A stretch of 64,000 nt of DNA from Alitta virens. Its lineage: Eukaryota; Annelida; Polychaeta; Phyllodocida; Nereididae. The translations under genes and the position numbers were made by a program. The stretch covers positions 20,033,912 through 20,097,911 of the forward strand of contig OW028585.1 in NCBI GenBank assembly GCA_932294295.1, written 5' to 3'. Positions 11,977 through 23,800 of the stretch are shown here, piece by piece. A model generated the notes under the pieces. The model worked only from the letters and a program-made list of their open reading frames with translations, made no database searches and was not told the origin of the DNA. Position 1 is the first letter of the stretch. Every line of letters starts with the position of its first letter.

Positions 11977-12357
11977 AAGCTGGATTGTCACTCAATATGA
12001 CAATGGCCAAAATCTATTGCATTCACTTCATTGTCTTCTTAATACTGATTACCTACCATCTAGAGCCTTGCTGGGTTCACTGTCTCTCTATAAAATTAAT
12101 GAACTTTACCTAGTATTTAATTTTTCATGCCATCAAAAATCCAATATGTAAACAAACCAAGTGATGACGTCACAATACTCAATAATGGGTGATGATGCCA
12201 TTTCCATTGTATTTCTAATGTTTTGGTCTCGATTCCTTTCAATGTATCATTTATTTTTTGTAATTATTGCCTGATAGATTCATTCGTTCACACATATTAG
12301 GTGTGTCTTGATCAAATTATTTGATGAAGTTTTAGAAAATAGTAATTTTGACAGACA
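11977..12357. mobile_element. TTAA-type miniature element, copy 2
   Basis: Near-identical to 10430-10830 from AAGCTGGATTGTCACTC to AATTTTGACAGACA. The last ~10 bp and the flanking TTAA sites are missing, so this copy is trimmed at the ends. Confidence 0.75.
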
Positions 12358-12486
12358 TCATTTTACTTATTTCTTTGTAAAGATGCTTTGAACTTTGACT
12401 GACACTCTCAATAAAATAACCATGATAACTGATAAACAAATTAATGGTAACTTAAATTTCAGTTTGAATTTTTATTGAATCAAACT

Positions 12487-12610
12487 AGTGTGCGATTACT
12501 TCTCCAGTCTTTCTATAGACCATGTAGACCATGGCGTGTCAATATTTATCACTGAATATAAAAAAAGAAGATAAAATGGAACAGATGAATGTACATTGTG
12601 ATATTTTTTT
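12487..12610 (+). repeat. Left arm of a ~125-bp inverted repeat
   Basis: TGCGATTACTTCTCCAGTCT through ATGTACATTGTGATAT is present inverted at 15062-15187 with high identity; the two arms enclose 2.45 kb. Confidence 0.85.
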
Positions 12611-15061
12611 GGAACATTTTTTAAAATAATGAAATAATGAGCCACATTGTACAGGTCTCTATCAGCTGAACAGAAAGCAGAAAGTGTTATTTTATAAACT
12701 AACTCTGATATATATCTTTTACTGCCATTTTTGGCTCTAAATATTTTTTCATTGAAACCATATACATAGTCATTTGAGCTTCGGGCAATGAAAAAGTCCT
12801 GGAATCTTTTTATGTATCGCGATAGAGACTTCAGTTTGTTTAAACAAATTAAGAAGTTGGGAAGCGGACCATGAACTAGTTGTGGAGTTCTTGTTTGAAA
12901 ACATTTAAGACTTAGTGACTATGAGTGTTTACTCTTAAATGTTTAGTGTGTGTTTGGTAAATGTGCATGAAAGAAAATGAGTTGCACGTACGAAGCGAAA
13001 AAGGAGAATTTTTCATTTGTGGCTATTTCCTATTGGATAAATTTAAAGAATATTTCAATAAGAAATACAATAGGACAATTGTCAGTGTTCGTAAAGAAAT
13101 TAAAGAAGTATTTCTCGGCTGTTTCCATTAAAAAAGAAAAGAAAAAAAAAAGAAAGAATATTTTGGTGCACAAGTTCTGATTTTGTGAAATTTAAATTAA
13201 AAAACAAGATATTTTGTAATATTTGCAAATTACAATGAAAAGACAGAATACAGATTCTACCATAGTTTAACTTTAATGATAATTGATCTCAATGATTCGG
13301 TAATTTTTGAAGTCTTTATGGTGAGGTAGTCTTCGCGAGGTGGTATTACGGGTCTTTAATGGTGATGTGATCTTAAAAAAATGTTATGGTTTCAACTGTA
13401 TCTAGAAGTGAAGTCATGAAATATTGTGGTCATTATAATGGCATAAATACTTTTCTGTTTATGAATGAAAAAATTAACTGCATTTGCGCTATTGATAACA
13501 TAACCCATACTTAACCAGCCTCAACAGATACAATTTATTGATATATTATTTGTTTTGTTGGACAATTTCTGGAATAATGAATTAATATAAGCCACAAGTT
13601 ATTCAAATACTCTAGTTTCATAGCTTTTAGTCGACGATATCAACAGTTCAGATTATATCAATTTTTTGCTGTGACCGGATGGTTTTTATTGGCGATCTCA
13701 ATTGCATGAATAGTCCCTTTTTTTCGTATCAATAGGTTTTAGTTACAATACGACACACCGGCTATTGAATCGATCGATTGACAGATACAATGATATTATT
13801 AATGTAGTGAGCTATGGTTAGTGAGTGTAATGTGATACATCATTCGAAATATGAGCTTATTGTCAATGGCCAACGTGTTGAATTGAATGGGGGAAAAAAA
13901 AAGAAAAACTGTTTTGAGTGATTCATTTCAAAGTCAACTTTTTTTACAATTCAATACATGCAGCAATATATGTAGCTTTAGTAATATAAGCATGACAAGT
14001 GGAATGGAATAAAAAATTAGGATGGTTTTAATTAAATTGCATTACATTAAAAAGTAATGAAAGCCATCAAAATGATAATAAGTAAAATTATAGTGTTATG
14101 ACGGCTCAAGCTACTTGAACTACTGCGATTTTTAATAAACCTGTTAAAATTGTTGAGAAAGGCATGTGCTTGAACAGGTGCTTCATGCTAAACGGCTTAA
14201 AACCGGCAATGTATAATGATCCAACAATTTGTGCTGGTTCGATGCAATTGACAAAATTATGTCGTAATCATTTACATAGTAAACAGTTTCATTGATAACA
14301 TTGTCATATCAATTAATTTAACACCTAACCTTATTAAAATATGATTATGTTAGAACTAATTCAATGATTAATTGATGTTTTAACATGGGTGGGGGGAGAG
14401 GGATTCATGTAATGTGATTGACATTAATAAAAAAATGTATATATTTTTGTACTTCGCATATGACATCAAAGCGACCCATGTTGGTATCGAGGTATTTGTG
14501 GTTTTTGGGTAAACCACAAAAATTTGCCAAACATAACATTAAAGTCCATTCGTCATGTGATGTTCATAAACATTACAATATCACATGTATGTTATGGGAG
14601 ATATCATGTATGATTCATCCGTTTCGAAATTTAGAATTATAAATAAATATCAGAATTTTTGTTTTCTTGCTGATTCGATTGTTTAACCATGGAGCCATGG
14701 AGCTGGTGGCTTCATGTGGCTCCATGGTTTAACGTTGTTTGTGTATATTATAAATATTTTGCAATTTTCATCATATTTGCTTTTGATACATATTACAGAA
14801 ATTGAATTCTTGGTCAGATTTATATCAAATGTATACGTAAATCTGTGTACACTGTTATCGTATTTCAAATTGAGAAATGGAATAGTCAGATTTCACACGT
14901 TTCAGCGTGACATGAATATTTTTGATGGCATTGATGCGTTTTGAAATTCAAACCAAGGACCTAATGTTTAAACCAATTTTGCTAGTGAATACTATTTTGT
15001 GTAAATAAATTATAATGCAATTTATTTTGTACATTAATATGGAGAGCTGATTTATTATTTT
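12611..15061. other. 2.45-kb spacer between inverted arms, no gene seen
   Basis: Strongly AT-rich. The open frames (12977-13180, 14418-14642, 14714-14944 and minus-strand ones) are low-complexity or hydrophobic by composition and match no domain I know. The stretch could be the body of a decayed transposon. Confidence 0.45.
14681..14733. repeat. Hairpin with 17-bp arms
   Basis: GTTTAACCATGGAGCCA and TGGCTCCATGGTTTAAC are complementary apart from one position, with a 19-bp loop. Confidence 0.9.
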
Positions 15062-15187
15062 CATATGAAACATATCACAGTGTACATTCATCTGTTCAAT
15101 AGTATCTTCTTCTTTTATATTCAGTGATAAATATTGACACCCCATGGTCTACATGTTCTATAGAAAGACTGGAGAAGTAATCACACA
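15062..15187 (-). repeat. Right arm of the ~125-bp inverted repeat
   Basis: Inverted partner of 12487-12610; the landmark TATAGAAAGACTGGAGAAGT closes it. Confidence 0.85.
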
Positions 15188-15324
15188 CAAAAATAGAAAA
15201 ATAAGCTTTAAGTATGTGAATCAGAAACATGTGCCCCCTTCCCTTATTATGAGTAAATATTAGGACAGAGCATCCCTTAAGGCAGTTTCTAGCCATTCAC
15301 AAGGGTTGATTGAGACATCGGTAA

Positions 15325-15390
15325 GATCAGAGTGAGAGGTGGGATCTTTGACTTGCCTTAGCATAGACACCAATTACTGTGTACAAGGCT
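15325..15390 (+). repeat. Interspersed repeat family C, 3' part only
   Basis: Carries TTTGACTTGCCTTAGCATAG and ACACCAATTACTGTGTACAA, as in the second halves of the copies at 3300 and 29490. Confidence 0.5.
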
Positions 15391-16179
15391 CCACCAATTA
15401 GGATCTCAAGTTAATTCAGGGTTGCCACTGGTATCGAAAGAGGCAATTTCAAAGTCAGGGAATTTTGGAAAAAGTCAATAAAATTAGTGAAAAGGTTCTA
15501 AGAAAGTTTGTGAAATTCTAAAATTGCCAAAAAAAAAGTAATTATTTGTCAAGAATAATCAACATTAATTTACTATGAACATTTTCATGAAATTTTGCAA
15601 AAAAAAAGAAATATTTCTGATCCCAGAACTACAAATTATTCATACCCCTGCCCCCGTACAACCAACACATACCCTCTCACATCATGTACAAGCAACACTC
15701 GATATCCAAATAGTTTCCCAAATAATTGCAGTATCTTGTATTGTCACTACGACTTCCTGCAATAGCAAAGCAACAGGGACTGTTAAACCCATTGTGAGAT
15801 AACTCAGGAATGAGACCATATCAAGTTTCAGCCTATCTCATTACTGCTCCCTGCATGATACCCTGTGGGGGTGTGATAAACTAATGTTAAAGCGCTGTAA
15901 TAGTCACTTTAGACTGATAAATACTCAGCACGGTGATGGATGGATTAATTTATAGCTAGGTGTGAACATAAATGTTTGTTTTATGGATGGTAAATAAGTG
16001 ATAAAATAGTTTGTTTTTAGGAAAAAGTGAATATTTCTTGCTAGTTCGACCAGTACATTAACGATTAGATGATAACAGTAGCCAAAATCAATTGTGATTC
16101 AGTTCAGATGAGTATAAAACATGAATTAAAGGCCAAACTTAGTTATATTTGATCTTTAGGTTCTAAGATCCTATCATGG
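15391..16179. other. No gene seen
   Basis: AT-rich; a 75-codon frame at 15575-15802 has no recognised domain. Confidence 0.4.
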
Positions 16180-16352
16180 CAATTTTTAATGGGTCAATTG
16201 ATCAAACATTCTATAAATAATTCAATTTTTTAATATATTAAACACCATTGGGACATGCTATTTTATTTTTCTGTCCGTCGGCAAATTTCTCGTCATATGG
16301 GCAGATCTGAGAAGCTAGACATTGAACGAGTGTCGCCAAAAAATTGATTTAA
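16180..16352 (+). repeat. Interspersed repeat family D, copy 1
   Basis: TTTTTAATGGGTCAATTGATCA, GGCATGCTATTTTATTTTTC-like and GCAGATCTGAGAAGCTAGA landmarks recur at 48006-48155 and 52985-53092. Confidence 0.7.
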
Positions 16353-16928
16353 CATAAAATGAAATGTAAAAGCAAAATAAATGTTAACTGAAGTACAAGT
16401 TATCTTATTTGTATAATATTTAAAATTTATTATATTTTACTATTTTGATATCTGAGAATAGAAAATTTCAACAAACATTGAAGGGTACATTAATTAGAGC
16501 TTTGCTATAGGACAACTTTGCAATTACGACCACTTCAAAATTGTATTTACTCTACAAACATTTTTAGTAGATTACTGAAATCCATTTTATTTAGTGTGAT
16601 GAATGACACCTGACAGCTGTCGCCCTCTTGTGTTTTATTGCAACATCAAATGCAACATGTCATGGTGAACATGACATCAAAGGAAAAATGTTCAGTAGAT
16701 CAATATGATATTGTGTATTCTGGGCTAACTTATTACTGGTGTTTTGCAATAAGATTAATTGGCAAGAACACACCAGCTGGTTCTTTATCTAGTTTTAGTT
16801 CTCTGTGTTGTTCATTGAGCACTAAATGTCCTGGGCATTGAAGTAGAAATTGGTTTTGCTCACCATAAACATGATAAAGCTTGAGAGCTCTACAATACAT
16901 ATTACACTTTGTATGTATGAACTGAAGT
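16353..16928. other. No gene seen
   Basis: AT-rich; a 67-codon frame at 16638-16841 is not supported by any domain. Confidence 0.4.
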
Positions 16929-16982
16929 AGGTCACTAGGTCAAAGGTCAAGGTCACAAAAGTATGGCCTGGCCAACAGGTCA
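16929..16982 (+). promoter_or_regulatory. AGGTCA half-site array
   Basis: AGGTCA occurs at 16929, 16937, 16944, 16950 and 16977 in one direction, giving direct repeats with 2, 1 and 0 spacing. About 0.8 kb upstream of the first visible exon. Candidate nuclear-receptor element or degenerate simple repeat. Confidence 0.35.
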
Positions 16983-17333
16983 AAAATCAATGTCAGCAAT
17001 ATAAACGGTTGTAAGCCTGTGTTATGATGTTCAAGAGTTATTGTAGAATAAGCGTGATTATATGTATTTAATTTGTCTCTACACCCAACTTCTGCTCTGT
17101 TACTCATCGTATAAACTTACAATTGTAATGATTTTAATTAACAATAAGACATAGCTCGATCGCCATATTAGCTGATTGCACAAAAACTAAAGTAAAACCT
17201 ATATGGCTAAAATGGATTATTTACAGGGAAAATTCTGGCACTGAAAAACAAGTAATGTAGCTTAGGCTAATTGAAGTCCTGTTTTGCTAAGGAAATGGCT
17301 AAAAAAAATTGTTTAGCTGATTAAGCCCTGAAT

Positions 17334-17655
17334 GAAGTCTTTTCATTGTGATGCCCTGAATTCAGCAAGACATAAGTCTTTCCTCGCCTCTTATTACTCA
17401 TTTTGCTTTTCAGACATAGTAGGTCATGCCGAACTGATTCCATAAATATGACCTTCTCTGGGAAAAAACAGAAATCAACTAAGTGATAAGATGTCAAATA
17501 TAAATTAAAATGCATTAAAAATACTGCTGCTAGGATGCACTTTGCTTCAGCCAATCAGAGTCAAGGGCGGGAACTTTTTCAGCCTATAGAATTGCAGTAT
17601 TATGTCGTAGCCACCTGGTGGATAAACATAACCATCCGTGAAAATCCACTATTGG
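17334..17655 (+). mobile_element. Interspersed element A, copy 3
   Basis: Runs from GAAGTCTTTTCATTGTGATG to GTGAAAATCCACTATTGG and stops about 100 bp before the acceptor of exon 1. Confidence 0.8.
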
Positions 17656-17756
17656 ATTGGGTGGAATAATGTGTGATAAACCAAACGGTGATAAAAGTCT
17701 GCTCTGGTAACCCCAGTATTTCATGAAAAGTGATTGGTCTTTTCTTCTTGTTACAG

Positions 17757-17897
17757 AGATAGTGTATCGGCTTTGTGACGTGGACCTCTTCCAATGTGGT
17801 TCCGAGATCTCGCCAGGAGAATGGTGCATCTCGCAGTCTTGGGTTTGCGACGGAGACCAGGACTGTCCTGACGGGATCGACGAAAAACAGAATTGCC
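17757..17897 (+). CDS. LRP1: Exon 1 (visible): LDLa repeat, cluster I
   Basis: 141 bp, phase 1 to 1, acceptor ttacag, donor gtaagt. Encodes one six-cysteine LDLa repeat with an intact calcium cage (WVCDGDQDC, then IDE). It precedes the two repeats that correspond to CR1 and CR2 of vertebrate LRP1, so it is an extra N-terminal repeat. No initiator: the exon begins inside a codon, so at least one coding exon lies upstream. Confidence 0.88.
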
Positions 17898-20800
17898 GTA
17901 AGTGTTGTGCAGTAGGATTCCAAAAAGAATGTTGTTGTCTTTCACTCATATTTTGTCAAATGAATGTCCTCAAAATGTATTTTGGTAATTCGTTCATACA
18001 AAGCCTGGAGCAGTACAAGATGGATAGAAATATCAGCGTAATGTCTGGTCCCAATTCAATATAATTTTTTTTCAATAACTACTTGTGTAATAGCAATACA
18101 GACAAGGTCTTTGCCATTTTTCCCAAGCAATAGCAATCCAAGCCATATAATTATGTAACGTAACCATATTATTTTTGTGTTTGCTCGAAAGATAAACCAT
18201 TGTATCTCACTCTGTAGTTCCAAATTTTTGACTGATAAAAACAACTCTTTGTAGCAATTAAACTTCTGTTTTCTATCTTTTACATTGTAATGTCTATTGT
18301 TTCTCTGACCTTGAAAAATGGCCATAATAGTATTGTCAAGTGAAAGATTTAACGAGTACTCGCAACAAAAAAAAAACTTCTGACATGAAATTTCACCCGA
18401 CATTCATTGGGCCATAATCATAATAAGAATGACCGGAGGGACATTACCTTCAGTAAGATAGGAAACCGGATTTAAACTTTATTTTCGTGGTTTGTGTCAA
18501 TTCACAAGGTCACTTTCTGCAGTAGTTGCATTGAGATAGGAGACTTTTTAGTTAATTGTTACGGAGAAGTGGTTTTATGAAAAGTGAGCTTTTTTACAAG
18601 TCTGCCCATTTTGTGCAGCTCTGTACTTTGTTACCGAAAAAAAAAAACATGTTGGACATTTGTTTTGAATTCTGCTGCTGTTTGTGTATCAGTGTATGAG
18701 AAACTGAATTTAATTATCATTTTCGTTCGAAGCATTTTATGTCGTTCGTTTATAGGGATGAAAAGGCCGGGAAAGTTTCCGGGAATTTTGGAAGTTTTCC
18801 ATAGAAAAATTCTGGGAATTTATAGCGTTGGGAATATTGGGAATTTTCAAAATGAAATGCCTTTTATTTCATTTTTTACATTCTTATTGGCCTAACTACA
18901 TTTCTTGTCAATGCTTGTTAGTCATTTTGTTTTCCGTGATTTACTTCCATTCATGGTTTAAATTTTATATTTCTGGAATGAAATTGTCTAAGAACAAAGA
19001 ACTTTCATAATCAGGCTCTCAGCAGATAGCGTGATAGTGCTTTACAGTCACCAGTGGTTGTTCTAGTCTGAGAGCCACTGCAGCGTATTTTGTCATCAAG
19101 GTGGCAGCAGCGAAGTTTGGAACTTTGGATCCTGGGATCGTTTGTATCATTCTGCATTGGTTCTTTCAGCCAAGTACACACGAAAAATTGCAATAGGCTC
19201 ACCAATGAAAGGGTGGAGCAGCTAGTCTCTATCAAGTCCAACCTGCAGTTGTTTGAGCCATCTCTGGATTCTTCAACAAGCCTTACTTATGAATCTGTTG
19301 CTGAATATGAACTTAATGATATTGACGATGAAGTTTAAAGATCAGAAGTAAAATGTTGTTTGATTTAATGACAAACTTAGTTCTGTACTTTAATTGATAA
19401 TTTTGACCCTATTTTAATCTCTGTTGTTTTGTAAGTGATTTTGAATCTTGAAGTTCTTGCCACCTGTTGCAACATTTCTTGTTGTTCTTCTAACTATATT
19501 TCTAAACATTCAGATGTCTTCTGAGAAAATAAAAGTATGCTGAAAGCCTGACACATCATTTAGCATGTTTAGACGTAATAAACATTCACCTTTCATATCA
19601 TTTCAATCATTAGCAGTTATATTCCCATATAATGTCCATAAATTCCCTTATATTCCCATATATTCCCATAAATTCCCAATTTTCCCGTAAATTTCCACAG
19701 GAAATTTCCACTGAAAATTCCCGGGAATTTTGCATCCCTATTCGTTTAGCCACTTTATTTATATATTCAGGTCCGTAGCCATTCGCTAGCGTTGAGTGGG
19801 TCTTTTTCATAAATTTGTGGACTATCAATACAATTTTTCTAAAATAAAATTCCCTGATGTGGACCAATGTGTGGACATGGACCAAGTTGGGTGGGTCTAA
19901 CGACCCCCTCGACCCCCGCCCCCCTCCTTTTGGCTACGGGCCTGATATTACTTGATCCGCCCCTGGTCATCGATATTAATGCCGGCATGTCTATTGATGG
20001 CCACAACTTTGAGTCGGATACTGTGAGATAATAGTAAGGTCTTCTTAACATAAAGTTCTTACCATGAGTCTCATATAACAAATAATATACAGTGTATAAC
20101 CATCCCAATGTAATCAACTATAAACCAAACTGCTGTTAGCAGTCATGGGGTAGTAATAATGAAATACATTGTATAAGACATTTATTCTGAAAAAAAGTAT
20201 TGGTATTTTGATCTGTATATTTTTATCTTTATTATATATTTATATATATAAAAGACTCGCAGACCTTAAAATAAGTACTAAAGATTTGGATTTGGAGAAA
20301 TGCTATAAAAAAGTTGAAAGATTTTCTCTTCCGATGCTTTTGAGACACATAGCCTGGTTTGCAGCTACTGGAATTTATATTTACAACTCACCAAATATTA
20401 TTGTTGTAGAACTTGGGGTTAGTAGAGTGAACCCAACGCAATCATAAAAAGTTGCCTAAATAATATCGTAAAAATCCTAAATGTTTGTTGTTGCACGCAG
20501 GAGAATGTCTAGCTAATGGAAACTGCTATGTCAGTCATTGTTTTGCTGTGCCACCTCGGATATCAGTCTTTACGTAGAATGAATGGAATTATTGCAAAGA
20601 ATTCTGGGTAGAAATACTTTGAGCACTCCATTGTGGGTAGAAGTATCAACCAGAATTCTGAGTGCCAATATTTAAATAATATTGCAAGATATATTGGCTG
20701 ATTAAGTTACTTTAAGATCTACAGCAAAATGTACACTGAAATACATAAGGTCGTTTTGGGACGTTCTTTGAGAAATATTATTGTGCTTTATAAAAACAAA

Positions 20801-23800
20801 AGTAGTTTATTTTATAAGCAATAGGACTGATAGTTAATGGCATTGATTTCTTAATTAAATTACAGTGTGGGGGCCTAGCTCAGTGGTAGCTCGGTGGGCT
20901 TCCAATCGCTGGGTCTCCCGGTCAAGCCTAAGTTGGATGACTGTTTCTTCCATCATCTCATTGCCATGGTTCCTACCTGTCCTAATTAGCCCATCACATG
21001 CAGAAGTACAGGACGTACAGCCCTAATCCACCCACCACCCAATTTTAATTAAATTACCATCTCACCAGCCCTAATGGCTACCTGTATAATAGGTCACCTC
21101 AGCATCACCTTCAGTAAACAGCCCCTTCCAACTCCCTGGGACTGTAAAAATTAACAGCCAGCTGTCTTAAACGACAATATTGATCATTTGGTTCATTTCC
21201 CTCGGACACAGGTTTGAATATGTATGTAAAGCACCTATAGGTTTTTGTAGTTTCTGCATTAAGTAATAGTTATCAGTGGTTACATCCCAAGTAGGAGGGA
21301 GTAAACTAACAATTTTGTTGGTTATATCCGAAGATGAAATACTCCACTAGATATATTTAGTAATTTGTTTGCTCGTTTGATTTGTTTAACTGCTCTTATT
21401 ATGCAAGTAACCAACATTTCATTGGTTATTATCCACTCAGAAGAACGGGAAAACTATCAAGGTGGAGTATAAGTAATTAATTATCACCCCTTTTCTGCTT
21501 TCAGCACCCCCTACTTGTCCACCTGGGAAGACGCGGTGCGATGACGGGAAATTGTGCATTCCAAAGGGATGGCAATGTGACGGGGAGTTCGACTGCATTG
21601 ACCACAGCGATGAACTCCCCAGCAAATGTAAGAACATATCAGATGACTGCAAATATTGTTGTGTCTTAATCTATGTAGTTTACAGTGGTCTGTCACTGTA
21701 TTTAGGCAAAATGTGTACACCCTTTGAGGTCAGTGTGCAGTGCAGCAGTGGTGACAGTTATAAGTTATATCCAGCTGGCTAATCACACTAAAACCTATTT
21801 TGCTCACTCATTGTTACTGAATGCTGTCAGGCACAGTTCCATAGGAGGGTGTGCCCCCTGTTCGGCGCCAATTTTACATTGCAATAATAGCCATCAGTCA
21901 GGGAGAAGCACTGACAATTTAATGTCGGCATCCCCCGCCCCTCCATCTGAAATTTCCTGGATCCGCCACTAGCTGTATTTGTGTTTGTTATATATATTAT
22001 GTTGTCCATCAGTATGACAAAATTGGGCTTCAGCTCTTATCTGATTGATGATTTAAACGTAGTTTCTTTATAATAGTCTACCTAGTCGCCAACTCTGCTA
22101 GAAATACTGTAGAGATTTAGTGGTATGATCTTTTGTTATTCTTTTTTTTTTGGTTTAAGCTAGGTTCTGCCACTCAATCGCCTTCACATTTAGCTAAATT
22201 ATAACTATTCCATTAGATTAAAAACTGTCAAGGATTTTCTTTATAATTTTTAAATGACTTTTTTCTTGTCATAAAAACTTACAGGTAGAGCATATAAGAA
22301 AAAGTTGCCGCCAGGTGTGAAACGTACGTTAACTGCAGATTTGTGCAATACCCAATAATTGCATCATTATCTGTTTTGTCTGTGAATGCCAGATTAAAGA
22401 GAACAATTCTCCAATTGTGCCATTTTGCTAATTTGTTCTGTCGTAAATTTAACTAATTTATCTCAAATATAACTTTCCTTTTGCTCTTTTTGATGATATA
22501 ACAACCGCCATACAGTTAAGAAAATTGCGCTGATGGTTTATATATTTTGCATGTTATTATCATACCGATCTCTTTGACTTATTTGATGCTTATTTTGCAA
22601 TTGTAGTATTATAATTACGAGTAAACATACTTATGCTTTCTCAGCTTGTGATTTTTTAATAAGTCTCAACTTATCACTCTTATGTTGCGTAAGATACAGC
22701 TGATTTGTATCAGCTGCTGATCAAAAGACATCTGTATCAGCTTCCAAATGTGTGTATCAATAGAAAATAATGGAGAATGAAGCAATACTACACTTATTTT
22801 TATACTCAGCCTGAGAAGGGGTCGATTGAGGTGTGGTCAGCCATGTTGTAACCCGGTAACTAGCAGGACCTAGCTTAAACAAAAAAAAAAATAGATAACA
22901 AAAGAGGTTTTCCCGTGTGTGTGCTTAGCTCTATTGCATACTGAAATATACATCTAAGAGTAATAGATTAGTGAATTGCAAGGTTTTTTGTTGTGCTTAT
23001 GACTTTGTAACGCGTTTCTTTTTCCCATCGCAGGCATCAACATGACATTCTCCTGCCTGTCCTCCCAATACCAGTGTGACGGGACGAGCAATTGCATCAA
23101 TTTCCTCCAACTCTGTGATGGCCAAATTGACTGTTTGGACTCTTCGGATGAAGGATACCATTGTCGTAAGTCTCGTTAAGGCCACACTGATTTGATCTCT
23201 TGATTCTCAGGTACTCTCAGGACAGTTAATAAGGTCGGTTGTCCGAAGTTTTACAAAATAAGATGAATTTTACATATTAAATTACATTTTCACGTATCAT
23301 TATATTTTCTGCCTGCACGTGTCATATCAGGGGATCTGCAAATTTAAGATAAAGATGAATTAAATGTCGCCTAATTGTCAATGTAAAATGAAAATGGGTT
23401 GCAATTTGGTACCCCATCGAGAATTCGACCTACTAGCAGCTCTACCGACCTTACTAAGGCCGAATGAAAAAGAATTGTATGGTTCTGATTCCTACCGACC
23501 CTATGCACACTGTAAAATCCTAACCCTCGACTTTTTAAGCTTTCTTTAACAGTTCCCAAGTAGATTACTATACATTGTAATTGTTTAAAAAAAAAAGAAA
23601 AACTATTTGGCTGACCTATCAGCCCGGCCCTACTTGAACGGAACCAAACAGTTTTTTTCATCAGACCTAACAATTGAGGGCGACCAGCAATTCTATTCAT
23701 TGACCACCTGCTTAGAACCGGCCGCCTGCCCAGAATGGTCACCCGCTGTTAATGGCCACTTAATACTTCACACACTGAGTTTTTATTGCTACTTCTTTTG

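Noticed and set aside
14714..14944. Hydrophobic 76-codon frame
   Set aside because: Begins in the arm of a hairpin and lies in AT-rich spacer; no support.
17584..17949. Minus-strand frames of 107-121 codons
   Set aside because: They are antisense to exon 1 and to element A copy 3; no recognised domain.
17723..18064. ATG at 17723 as the start of the protein
   Set aside because: It lies in the acceptor tract of exon 1, gives only a seven-residue hydrophobic stretch, and exon 1 fits the phase 1-1 pattern of internal LDLa exons. Kept only as a weak alternative.
23371..23742. Minus-strand 123-codon frame in intron 3
   Set aside because: Low complexity, no recognised family, overlaps an old repeat.
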